This document shows positions 1 to 6,558 of a stretch of DNA of 17,967 nucleotides, one piece after another. A model generated the notes under the pieces. The model made no database searches. It was not told the DNA's origin and saw only the letters and a program-made list of their open reading frames with translations. The position numbers and the translations under genes were made by a program. The stretch is taken from positions 1 through 17,967 of the forward strand of contig CATZEP010000018.1 in the NCBI GenBank assembly GCA_958418185.1, written 5' to 3'. The first letter of the stretch is position 1, and the number at the start of each line of letters is the position of its first letter. Source of the stretch: an uncultured Collinsella sp. (GTDB taxonomy: Bacteria; Actinomycetota; Coriobacteriia; Coriobacteriales; Coriobacteriaceae).

Positions 1-19
1 CGGTCAGGCGACCGATCGG

Positions 20-49
20 CTTAATGGGATAGAACAACATCCCATTAAG
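20..49. terminator. Perfect 11-bp hairpin downstream of purH
   Basis: An 11-base perfect inverted repeat (CTTAATGGGAT at 20-30, ATCCCATTAAG at 39-49) has an 8-base loop. It lies about 100 bp behind the purH stop codon and is adjacent to a larger imperfect palindrome. A short T-rich run (GGTTTTCC) follows it on the plus strand and no clear U-run follows on the minus strand. It may therefore terminate a plus-strand transcript entering from outside the window, or simply be part of the repeat cluster. Confidence 0.5.
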
Positions 50-149
50 GGTTTTCCAAGTGCCCGAGATTGCCCCGAAAGAGGAGCGCCGCGTACTAAA
101 TGTACGCAAGCGACGGTTTGAGAGGCAAGGTCGGGTGCTTGGGAAAGCC
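50..149. repeat. Imperfect ~100-bp palindromic intergenic element
   Basis: The left arm (50-74) matches the reverse complement of the right arm (124-149) at about 20 of 26 aligned positions. At the centre is a perfect 6-bp inverted repeat, GCGTAC-TAAAT-GTACGC (91-96 and 102-107). The whole stretch can fold as one long interrupted hairpin. It fills the space between the purH stop codon (151) and the hairpin at 20-49 and contains no plausible gene. I read it as a palindromic repeat element. Whether it is multicopy cannot be seen from this window. Confidence 0.6.
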
Positions 150-150
150 T

Positions 151-1758
151 CTAGTGCCTAAAATGCCTGGCCCCTGTGAAGACCATCGCAATACCATGCT
201 CGTTGCAGGCCTGGACGCTCTCGTCGTCGCGCTTGGAGCCGCCGGGCTGGATGATGCAGGTCACGCCGTGCGCGGCGAGCACGTCGACGTTGTCGCGGAA
301 CGGGAAGAACGCGTCGCTTGCACAGGCAAAGCCGCCCTTCTCCACGCCCTCGCGCTCGCAGAAGTCCTCGGCGCGCTCGCAGGCAAGCAGCGCAGAGTCA
401 ACGCGGTTGGGCTGACCCGGGCCCATGCCAATGCCGGCCTTACCCTTGGAAACCAGGATGGCGTTGGACTTGACGCCCTTGCAGACCTTCCAGGCAAACT
501 CGAGCTCGGCCATCTCGGCGTCGGTGGGCTTGCGGTCGGTGGGGAACGTAAAGGTCGCAGGATCCTCGGTCACGTGGTCGACCTCCTGCACCAGCATGCC
601 GCCATCGACGGAGCGCAGCTCCACCTGGGCGCCGTGGTCCACGCCGCCGGTGGCCAGCACGCGCAGGTTGGGGCGCTTGGCCATGCGCTCGAGCGCCTCG
701 GCAGTGTAGCTCGGAGCGATGATAACCTCGACGAACTGCTTGTTCTGATCGGCAAAGTGCTCAACCAGCTCATAGGGAACCTCGCGGTTGCAGGCGATGA
801 TGCCGCCGAAGGCGCTCTTGGGATCGCAGGCGAAGGCGCGGTCGTAGGCGGCCGTGATGTCCTCGGCCACGGCGGAGCCGCAGGGGTTCTGATGCTTGAG
901 GATCACGCAGGCCGGCTCGTCGAACTCGCGGACTAGGTTCCAAGCGGCGTCGGCATCCAGATAGTTGTTGTAGCTGAGCGGCTTGCCCTGGATCTGCTCG
1001 GAGCCCACGAGCGGGAACTGCGAGCTCGCGGTATTCTCGCAGCCCTCGGCAAAGCGATAGACCGTGGCCTTCTGCTGAGGATTCTCGCCATAGCGCAGGT
1101 CGTCGACCTTCTCCAGCGAGATCTCGAGCTTGGCAGAGGTGTCCGCCACGTCGCTTGCGTGGGCGGCGAGCCAACGGGAGATAGCCGTGTCGTAGGCGGC
1201 GGTGGTCTGGTAGACCTTCACCTGCAGGCGACGACGGGTGGAAAGCGTGGTGCAGCCACCGGTCTCGCGCATCTCGGCCAGGACGGCATCATAGTCGGCC
1301 GGGTCGGAGATGACGGTAACGCTCGCGGCGTTCTTGGCGGCAGAGCGCAGCATGGAAGGACCGCCGATGTCGATGTGCTCGATGGCATCCGCGAAGGTGA
1401 CCTCGGGGTTGGCGACGGTCTTCTCGAACTCGTACAGGTTGACGACGACCAGGTCGATCAGCTTAATGCCGTGCTGTGCCGCCTCCTGCATGTGTTGCTC
1501 GGAATCGCGGCGGGCCAGCAGCGCGCCGTGAACCTTGGGGTGCAGGGTCTTAACGCGGCCGTCCATCATCTCGGGATAGCCCGTGAACTCCTCGATGGGG
1601 GTTACGGGGACGCCCGCGTCCTCGATGGCACGAGCCGTGCCGCCCGTAGAGATGATCTCGACGCCAAAGTCATCGACCAGCGTCCGTGCGAAATCGACGA
1701 CGCCCGTCTTATCGGTAACCGAGATCAACGCGCGTGCGATCTTCACATCAGATCCCAT
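151..1758 (-). CDS. purH: Bifunctional phosphoribosylaminoimidazolecarboxamide formyltransferase / IMP cyclohydrolase
   Basis: PurH catalyses the last two steps of de novo purine synthesis in the cytoplasm. It formylates AICAR with 10-formyl-tetrahydrofolate and then closes the ring to IMP. The 535 residues match the usual family length. The N-terminal MGS-like cyclohydrolase domain (about 5-150) shows STGGTARA, the DGRVKTLHPK stretch and NLYEF. The AICAR transformylase domain shows RYGENPQQ (222-229), the catalytic Lys288-His289 in KHQNPCG, GMGPGQPNRVDS (444-455), SDAFFPF (481-487) and GGSKRDDES (507-515), and the typical RHFRH end. The ATG at 1758 has an AGGAGG ribosome site (1764-1769) five bases away. 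It is transcribed alone, diverging from the acetyltransferase gene. No other pur gene is in the window. Identification is secure. Confidence 0.98.
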   Translation of the reverse strand: MGSDVKIARALISVTDKTGVVDFARTLVDDFGVEIISTGGTARAIEDAGVPVTPIEEFTGYPEMMDGRVKTLHPKVHGALLARRDSEQHMQEAAQHGIKLIDLVVVNLYEFEKTVANPEVTFADAIEHIDIGGPSMLRSAAKNAASVTVISDPADYDAVLAEMRETGGCTTLSTRRRLQVKVYQTTAAYDTAISRWLAAHASDVADTSAKLEISLEKVDDLRYGENPQQKATVYRFAEGCENTASSQFPLVGSEQIQGKPLSYNNYLDADAAWNLVREFDEPACVILKHQNPCGSAVAEDITAAYDRAFACDPKSAFGGIIACNREVPYELVEHFADQNKQFVEVIIAPSYTAEALERMAKRPNLRVLATGGVDHGAQVELRSVDGGMLVQEVDHVTEDPATFTFPTDRKPTDAEMAELEFAWKVCKGVKSNAILVSKGKAGIGMGPGQPNRVDSALLACERAEDFCEREGVEKGGFACASDAFFPFRDNVDVLAAHGVTCIIQPGGSKRDDESVQACNEHGIAMVFTGARHFRH

Positions 1759-1832
1759 GCAGTCCTCCTGTCTGGTACGCCGCCGTGCTCTGTGAGTCGG
1801 TGATACGTCGATCTGCAGCGCTCGCGCAGCGG

Positions 1833-1854
1833 CATTGAAAATACTGATTCAATG
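1833..1854. promoter_or_regulatory. Inverted repeat upstream of purH, possible operator
   Basis: CATTGAA (1833-1839) and TTCAATG (1848-1854) form a perfect 7-bp inverted repeat with an 8-bp spacer. It is 75-96 bp upstream of the purH start, inside the divergent region shared with the acetyltransferase gene, where promoters must lie. The size and symmetry suit a dimeric repressor site. I cannot name the regulator, and the A+T-rich sequence does not match a PurR consensus that I can recall with certainty. Confidence 0.35.
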
Positions 1855-2035
1855 TAGCGCATCGAGCGCATCGATGCACCCCGCAACGGGCGCATATGCA
1901 GAAAAAGTTTGCGAGCGGAGGGGATGGGCACGGCACCGGGCACGGTGAGTTCATGGAACACAGGGGCACCATAATTAGATGCCAATAGCGTGGTAGAACT
2001 GTGCTCGATATGCATCCGCAAAAGAAAGAGGCACC

Positions 2036-2677
2036 ATGGTCTCGCGGGTTCTCTACCGACCGTTTGATACCGAAGACTTCGACGCCATCGCGTTGATTCT
2101 GCAGCAGCTTTGGCATAACAATTCGGATAACGATGAGTACAACCGCCTCGAGGCCGCATGCGACCTCGCCTATTGCCTTTCGTCTTCGACGTTTTCGCAG
2201 GTTGCCGTAATCGACGGTCAGGCGCGCGGCATTGCGCTCGCGCGTGCGGGACAGAGCTCCGGCGCCACCGTTAAGGAACAATGGCTGGATACCGAACGCG
2301 CACTGCTATCGCAAATGCGCGAGCTGGAGCCCGATGCCTGCGCCGAGTATCTCTCGTTTGTGCGCGCAACCATCCGAACCAACAACCGCCTGCTCGAAAG
2401 CAGCCCGTTGCCACACGACAACGAGGTCACGCTGCTTGCCGTAGATCGCGACGTCCATGGCCTGGGCGTTGGCTCGGTGTTGCTCGACGCCGCAGTCTCG
2501 TACCTATCCTCGCGCGGGGCGACGAGGGCGCACCTGTACACCGACTCCAACTGCTCGTGGAAGTTCTACGAGCTGCATGGCTTTAAGCGCACGGCCACGC
2601 ACCGCGCCAACCGCGAAGAGCGCCGTCACGACATGCCGCGCGAAAGCTTCCTCTACGAACTCGACCTAACAGCCTAG
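2036..2677 (+). CDS. GNAT-family N-acetyltransferase
   Basis: This is a predicted cytoplasmic acetyl-CoA-dependent acetyltransferase of 213 residues. The acetyl-CoA-binding motif A is seen at about 138-150 (RDVHGLGVGSVLL, the R/Q-x-x-G-x-G signature), preceded by strand VTLLAVD. The C-terminal FYELHGF (177-183) is the usual GNAT segment before the last strands. The first 120 residues (starting RPFDTEDFDAI) form the substrate half, which is poorly conserved in the family, so the substrate is unknown. An AAAGAGG ribosome site lies a few bases before ATG 2036. The gene diverges from purH and converges on the DUF2207 gene, with a hairpin terminator in between. Nothing links it to a specific pathway. 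Confidence 0.88.
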   Translation: MVSRVLYRPFDTEDFDAIALILQQLWHNNSDNDEYNRLEAACDLAYCLSSSTFSQVAVIDGQARGIALARAGQSSGATVKEQWLDTERALLSQMRELEPDACAEYLSFVRATIRTNNRLLESSPLPHDNEVTLLAVDRDVHGLGVGSVLLDAAVSYLSSRGATRAHLYTDSNCSWKFYELHGFKRTATHRANREERRHDMPRESFLYELDLTA

Positions 2678-2696
2678 GCCCAGCAGCCATACCTAG

Positions 2697-2740
2697 TCAT
2701 TTAGGAACGTCCCCAGTGACTAGTCGTTGGGGACAGTCTT
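2697..2740. repeat. Intergenic repeat with GGAACGTC and nested palindromes (copy near DUF2207 3' end)
   Basis: GTCCCCA (2709-2715) and TGGGGAC (2728-2734) form a perfect 7-bp inverted repeat around the palindrome GACTAGTC (2718-2725). It begins with TTTAGGAACGTCC, closely similar to the sequence at 4839-4916 on the other side of the DUF2207 gene (shared GGAACGTC and TTGGGGAC). This looks like an extragenic palindromic repeat family. It is not part of a reading frame I would accept. Confidence 0.55.
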
Positions 2741-2759
2741 CGTAGGTAGCGCATAAAAA

Positions 2760-2801
2760 GGGATGGGCTTCCCCCGACGGCTGTCGAGAAAAGCCCATCC
2801 C
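2760..2801 (-). terminator. Rho-independent terminator between convergent genes
   Basis: The perfect 11-bp stem is GGGATGGGCTT (2760-2770) with AAGCCCATCCC (2791-2801); a small CGAC/GTCG stem sits in the loop. An A-run at 2755-2759 becomes a U-run for minus-strand transcripts, so it ends the DUF2207 gene (stop at 2816) and may also stop the acetyltransferase transcript. Confidence 0.85.
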
Positions 2802-2815
2802 ATAATTTACGACCG

Positions 2816-4759
2816 CTAGAACGTTCCGCCGCCGCCTCCGCCGACGCCGCCGCCTCCGCCGCCCGAGAAGCCGCCGCCTCCGCCGCCGCTCGAGCTGTCG
2901 GAGCTCGATGCCAGCTCACGGATGCTCTCGTGATACACGCCGTCGAACGAATCGAGCGGCGACTCGGTACCGTAATGATGGTAGTACCACCAGTAGCAGG
3001 GGTAATTGTCGTAGAAACCGTCGGCCTCGCGCACCTCGGGAGGAACAGCCTCGGCAAGCTGACGCAGGACTTCCTTCGAAACACCCAGCGCCGCACCCAT
3101 CACCAGAAGTTTATTCCACAGGACCAGATCGCCGGGGACGGCTTCCTTTAGACGCGTGAAATCCTCAAGCCAATGCTTGAGCGCCTTGCAGCGAGCCGCC
3201 ACCTCGGCGCCCTCCGGCGTAAAGCGGCGGAACGTAAGGCCCACGCCAATACCCACCAGCACAATCGGCACCGAGATAACCGCGGCGATAATGTTCGCCT
3301 GTGCGCCGTCGGTAAAGAAGATGGATCCCGCGGGAATACAGGCGATCAGAATACCAAGAACCAGGCAAAACACCATTGCGACAATGCCGTCCGAGGCAAT
3401 GTACTCGCTATCGGCCAGCTTGCCCTTAACGGTGTTCTGATAGTCCTCGAGCTTGTCGCCCACGGGTGTAGCGTGCTGCTTGACGTAGTGCTGCAGCTCG
3501 TCGAACGTGCGCGAGCGATCGCCGTTCTCGTCGGGCTTAGCACCGGCAAAGAAGACCTTGAGCACCATGTGGTCAATGCCCTTGGCCGACTTCCAGCCCG
3601 CATCACTCACCGTCACGCGATACGTCTGCTCTTCTTTTTCACGCCCCAACAGACCCTTCTTAGCCTTAGTCACGGTCGCCTGCTCCAGCTTAATCACACG
3701 GTCGTCGGTGAGCTTCATGAGCGTGGCGATATATGCCTGATCGGGCACCTCGTTCCAGCTCATGAGGGCCGAAAGCACAGCGGGATGGTCGGCCGAAGGC
3801 ACATCGCGGAAATATTCGTCCTGGAAAAGCGGCTTGGGCTTGCGGCGGCGCAGCTTGAGCACAACGATTGTGCCGGTAAAGGCCACCGCCGCGACAACAC
3901 TTAGTACGGCAAGTACATTGGCAATCATGCGAGCGTGAGCGCGGCGGGCGTTAGCCTCGTCGGCCCATGCCTTCTCCTCGCTCAGGATTGTCGGCATGCG
4001 CTCCTCGCTCGAAGCGGAAAGCCAAGGCACCCAATCGCTGGGGAAGGTGATGCGCGCCTCGGCGAATTCGCCCTGATGCACGCAGGGAATGGTATAGGTG
4101 ACCATGGGTTCATCCGCATCGAGCGATACGTCGCCCGTCAGCGGGCCGTGGCCCCATGCGCGGAAGTTATCGCCCTTGACGGCCGCCGTCCCGGCGGCGG
4201 CATTTGCGAAGCACACTTCCATCTCGACATCATCGGAATCCGCAGACCAGCCGTCGCCCACAAACTTCCAGTAGAGCTCGGCGGTATCGGACCAGTTCAT
4301 AACCGCACCGGTCATGGTGTAACTCACGTAATAGATCGCGCTGTCGCCGCTCTCGTGGGGGCTGAACACCTTGATTCTTACGCCGCTGTCGGACTGCTCA
4401 ACCGTATAGACGCCGTTGTCGCCTTTGTTTGCGCTGTCGACCTTGTTAAACGCGGTGTCGTCTTCCTCGACGCTCAGCACATTGACGCCCGCCGCGCCGC
4501 CCTGCTGGTTAGAGCCTGTATTGATCTCCCAAAACACGCCGTTGATGTCGTCATCGAAATCAAACTGGCGTCCCTCGACAACGGTCAGCGAGCCGTCGGC
4601 CTCGACCGTGGCACCGATATAGGTTTGGGTCATGGAGTAGCCGTCGGCACGTGCAACGGCGGGCAACAGCAGCAGTGCGCACGCGACGAGCGCGCAAATG
4701 GAAACAAATCGCGCAAACGGGCGGCGCTGCCGGCTGACTTTGGCGGCGAGGGTGTTCAT
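2816..4759 (-). CDS. DUF2207 domain-containing membrane protein with glycine-rich tail
   Basis: This is a predicted exported and membrane-anchored protein of unknown function, 647 residues. The signal peptide (positive residues 7-17, hydrophobic 18-34, cleavage near ARA-DG at 36-40) leads into an extracytoplasmic beta-rich domain (about 40-270, with FDFDDDINGVFWEI) typical of DUF2207. Membrane segments follow at about 279-301, 459-481 and 489-510. The C-terminal signature after the last helix (TPEGAEVAARCKALKHWLEDF, with LWNKLLVMGAALGV at 547-560) is characteristic of the family. The tail from 625 is almost pure glycine with Phe and Val. I chose ATG 4759 because it has an AAAGGA ribosome site and directly precedes the signal peptide; the frame stays open 40 codons further upstream without a signal-like sequence. 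It is monocistronic and flanked by repeats. The family's function is not established. Confidence 0.88.
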   Translation of the reverse strand: MNTLAAKVSRQRRPFARFVSICALVACALLLLPAVARADGYSMTQTYIGATVEADGSLTVVEGRQFDFDDDINGVFWEINTGSNQQGGAAGVNVLSVEEDDTAFNKVDSANKGDNGVYTVEQSDSGVRIKVFSPHESGDSAIYYVSYTMTGAVMNWSDTAELYWKFVGDGWSADSDDVEMEVCFANAAAGTAAVKGDNFRAWGHGPLTGDVSLDADEPMVTYTIPCVHQGEFAEARITFPSDWVPWLSASSEERMPTILSEEKAWADEANARRAHARMIANVLAVLSVVAAVAFTGTIVVLKLRRRKPKPLFQDEYFRDVPSADHPAVLSALMSWNEVPDQAYIATLMKLTDDRVIKLEQATVTKAKKGLLGREKEEQTYRVTVSDAGWKSAKGIDHMVLKVFFAGAKPDENGDRSRTFDELQHYVKQHATPVGDKLEDYQNTVKGKLADSEYIASDGIVAMVFCLVLGILIACIPAGSIFFTDGAQANIIAAVISVPIVLVGIGVGLTFRRFTPEGAEVAARCKALKHWLEDFTRLKEAVPGDLVLWNKLLVMGAALGVSKEVLRQLAEAVPPEVREADGFYDNYPCYWWYYHHYGTESPLDSFDGVYHESIRELASSSDSSSGGGGGGFSGGGGGGVGGGGGGTF

Positions 4760-4838
4760 AGGCACATCCTTTGTCTGTAAAACCAACAGCGCCATTGTCC
4801 CACGTTTGCGGGTACGCATGACGAATATCTGGGCCAAC

Positions 4839-4916
4839 GGAACGTCAAATGGGACAAAAGTCCCACCCGAGTCTGGCACTTAGGGACGTTCCTAATGATC
4901 TATTGGGGACGGAGGA
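4839..4916. repeat. Intergenic repeat with GGAACGTC arms (copy upstream of DUF2207)
   Basis: GGAACGTC (4839-4846) and GACGTTCC (4885-4892) are perfect inverted arms around a second hairpin, TGGGAC-AAAA-GTCCCA (4850-4865). The element continues with a TTGGGGAC motif that it shares with 2697-2740. It occupies the upstream side of the DUF2207 gene, so it may lie in that gene's 5' leader or promoter region. Confidence 0.55.
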
Positions 4917-5076
4917 AAACGGATCATTGGGTTGAACCGACGGACTGCAACAAATTTGTCGTTTGGGACGCTCTTTGGCCGAGTCCTGCGCCAGCAATAG
5001 ATACCACTTCACAGCTCCGTCACAGGTGTAGCGGCTTTGTGTGGGCGCGGCATACGCTGATTGAGCCGCCAGTCGA
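4917..5076. other. Gene-free stretch, no confident feature
   Basis: This is part of the 565-bp interval between the divergent DUF2207 (start 4759) and GluQ-like (start 5325) genes. I see no reading frame with coding character and no recognisable riboswitch. A minus-strand frame of 96 codons starting at 5135 runs through here into the repeat, but its product looks like a by-product of the repeat and hairpin sequence rather than a protein. Confidence 0.4.
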
Positions 5077-5195
5077 GGGGCATAAAACAATTGAGCGAAA
5101 ACGGTTTGCCCCTTTGCCGTTCGCTCGAGGATCATGTCCCCCTTTTCCGCGGAAACCCCGGCAGTTGCGAAGAGCTGCCGGGGTTTCTGTCGTTT
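5077..5195 (+). ncRNA. Candidate small structured RNA ending in a strong terminator
   Basis: Two nested helices can form on the plus strand. The outer one pairs GGGGCAT (5077-5083) with ATGTCCC (5134-5140, one G-U pair). The inner one pairs GAGCGAAAACGG (5093-5104) with CCGTTCGCTC (5117-5126) with a two-base bulge. They are followed by the palindrome TTTCCGCGGAAA (5144-5155) and the terminator stem at 5152-5187. No protein gene lies just upstream on this strand that the terminator could serve. I match no known RNA family, and the 5' end is not defined. The alternative is a leader or attenuator for the downstream synthetase gene. Confidence 0.3.
5152..5187 (+). terminator. Strong GC-rich hairpin terminator
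   Basis: GAAACCCCGGCAG (5152-5164) pairs perfectly over 13 bp with CTGCCGGGGTTTC (5175-5187), with a 10-base loop. T-rich sequence (TTTCTGTCGTTT) runs from inside the right arm on the plus strand. No U-run is found in the minus direction, so it most likely acts on a plus-strand transcript that starts in the preceding gene-free interval. Confidence 0.65.
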
Positions 5196-5311
5196 GTGAG
5201 GCCGAGTCGGCGTACGGCGATCGAGACGTTGGGCCGCAGACCCACCGTGCGCAATGCGCAGCGCCGCCAACTTGCGAGCCACGGAAACGCCTTCCCTACC
5301 GTGCCCCGCGC

Positions 5312-5317
5312 TATACT
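5312..5317 (+). promoter_or_regulatory. -10 box TATACT for the GluQ-like gene, probably leaderless
   Basis: TATACT ends seven bases before ATG 5325, so transcription would begin at or next to the start codon. No Shine-Dalgarno sequence precedes that ATG. Leaderless messages are common in actinobacteria, and this fits one. A good -35 box is not visible at the expected distance. Confidence 0.45.
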
Positions 5318-5324
5318 CGTCCGC

Positions 5325-6506
5325 ATGGATATCAAAACACGCAACATAGTAACGCCCGCCGCGGATGCACCAACGTCGCAACCCGCCTCCGTTCCCGCAC
5401 CTGTCGTGGGCCGTTTTGCCCCGTCGCCCTCGGGCCGCATGCACCTGGGCAACGTGTTCAGTTGCCTGTGCTCGTGGCTTTCGGCCCGCAGCCAGGGCGG
5501 CAACATCGTGCTGCGCATCGAGGACCTGGACGATCGCTGCAAGCGCCCCGAGCTTGCCGCTCAGCTGATTGACGATCTGGCCTGGCTAGGGCTTCAGTGG
5601 GACGAAGGCCCCTACTACCAGCACGATCGCCTCGACCTGTACGAGAGCGCCTTGCACCAGCTGCAAGACGCCGGCCTCACCTATCCCTGCTTTTGCACGC
5701 GCGCCGAGCTCCACGCCGCCAGCGCGCCGCACGCCAGCGACGGCACGCCCATCTACCGCGGCGCCTGCCGAGGCCTTTCGGCCGAAGAGGTCGCCCGCCG
5801 CAGTGCCCTGCGCGCCCCGGCCACGCGCCTACGCGTGCCCGACATCGACGACCTCGCAGGCGACGTGATCGAATTCGTGGACCGCACGTACGGGGCCCAA
5901 TGCGAGGCACTCGCCACCGAGTGCGGCGATTTTTTGGTGCGCCGCAGCGACGGCGTTTTTGCCTATCAGCTAGCCGTGGTGGTCGACGACGCTGCCATGG
6001 GCGTCACCGAGGTCGTGCGCGGATGCGACCTGCTGGGCTCCACGCCGCGCCAAATCTACCTGCAGCATCTGCTGGGACTTCCCACGCCGCACTACGCACA
6101 TATTCCGCTGCTCATGTCACCGGATGGCCGCCGCCTTTCCAAGCGCGACCGCGATCTGGACCTGGGCGAGCTCCGCGCCCGCTTTGGCACGCCCGAGGCG
6201 CTGCTGGGCTGGCTCGCCGGGCAAACGGGCATCGCGCCGGACGCCACGCCACGCTCTGCCGAGCAGCTGGTCGAGCACTTTAGCTGGGACGTTATCCGCG
6301 CACACCGGGAGAACATCGTTATGGATGGAAGGACAGGCATGCAACAGACGACAGCCTGCCCTGACGAGCACCTCGATAGCGACATTGCCAAAGTATCAAC
6401 AACCCAGCTTTCGCCAGAGGGGTTCGATGCGGTCTGCGAAATACTTGACTCTCCCACGCCTGAAGCTGCGAAAACGTTGCTCGAGCGCAAGCCGGCTTGG
6501 GAGTAA
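5325..6506 (+). CDS. gluQ: GluQ-type glutamyl-Q tRNA(Asp) synthetase-like protein with antitoxin-like C-terminal tail
   Basis: Class I aminoacyl-tRNA synthetase fold without an anticodon-binding domain. The family activates glutamate and attaches it to queuosine in tRNA(Asp). Visible are GRFAPSPSGRMHLGN (29-43, the HIGH-type motif), RIEDLDDR (64-71), zinc-ligand candidates in CFCTR (122-126) and YRGAC (144-148), and LSKRDRDLDL (271-280, KMSKS-type). GluQ proteins are usually near 300 residues and this one has 393. After HFSWDVIRAHREN (318-330), roughly where the family ends, about 60 residues follow; the last part (LSPEGFDAVCEILDSP, then ending RKPAWE) resembles the C-terminus of DUF1778 (TacA-like) antitoxins. 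I start at ATG 5325, since the open frame upstream crosses the terminator and has no family similarity. Synthetase assignment is strong; the queuosine substrate is inferred from the family. Confidence 0.85.
   Translation: MDIKTRNIVTPAADAPTSQPASVPAPVVGRFAPSPSGRMHLGNVFSCLCSWLSARSQGGNIVLRIEDLDDRCKRPELAAQLIDDLAWLGLQWDEGPYYQHDRLDLYESALHQLQDAGLTYPCFCTRAELHAASAPHASDGTPIYRGACRGLSAEEVARRSALRAPATRLRVPDIDDLAGDVIEFVDRTYGAQCEALATECGDFLVRRSDGVFAYQLAVVVDDAAMGVTEVVRGCDLLGSTPRQIYLQHLLGLPTPHYAHIPLLMSPDGRRLSKRDRDLDLGELRARFGTPEALLGWLAGQTGIAPDATPRSAEQLVEHFSWDVIRAHRENIVMDGRTGMQQTTACPDEHLDSDIAKVSTTQLSPEGFDAVCEILDSPTPEAAKTLLERKPAWE
6339..6506 (+). pseudogene. Probable remnant of a DUF1778 (TacA-like) antitoxin gene, in frame with gluQ
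   Basis: These codons encode 55 residues beginning MQQTTACPDEHL and ending with an LSPEGFDAV...LLERKPAWE segment typical of the toxin-neutralising end of DUF1778 antitoxins. The ribbon-helix-helix DNA-binding half that should come first is absent. ATG 6339 has AAGGA about six bases upstream, so separate translation is possible, although the frame is open from gluQ. No GNAT toxin gene of the TacT kind follows; the next gene is convergent. I read it as the leftover of a decayed toxin-antitoxin locus captured by the gluQ 3' end. Homology is judged by eye. Confidence 0.45.
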
Positions 6507-6558
6507 ATCCCTTAACAAATCGGTTTTGGTTCGCCACGAAGCTCATGCGTCCGCGCCC

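Noticed and set aside
2036..2677. GNAT gene as a TacT-type toxin partner of the antitoxin tail at 6339-6506
   Set aside because: It is 3.7 kb away, longer than TacT toxins and lacks their typical start, and no antitoxin gene is next to it.
4845..5135. 96-codon minus-strand frame with a G-rich ribosome-like site before ATG 5135
   Set aside because: It runs through the hairpin region and into the GGAACGTC repeat, and its end is simply translated repeat sequence. Kept as a note because the start signal is decent.
5061..5324. Upstream extension of the synthetase frame
   Set aside because: It crosses a strong terminator hairpin and shows no family similarity; ATG 5325 precedes the conserved start of the domain closely.
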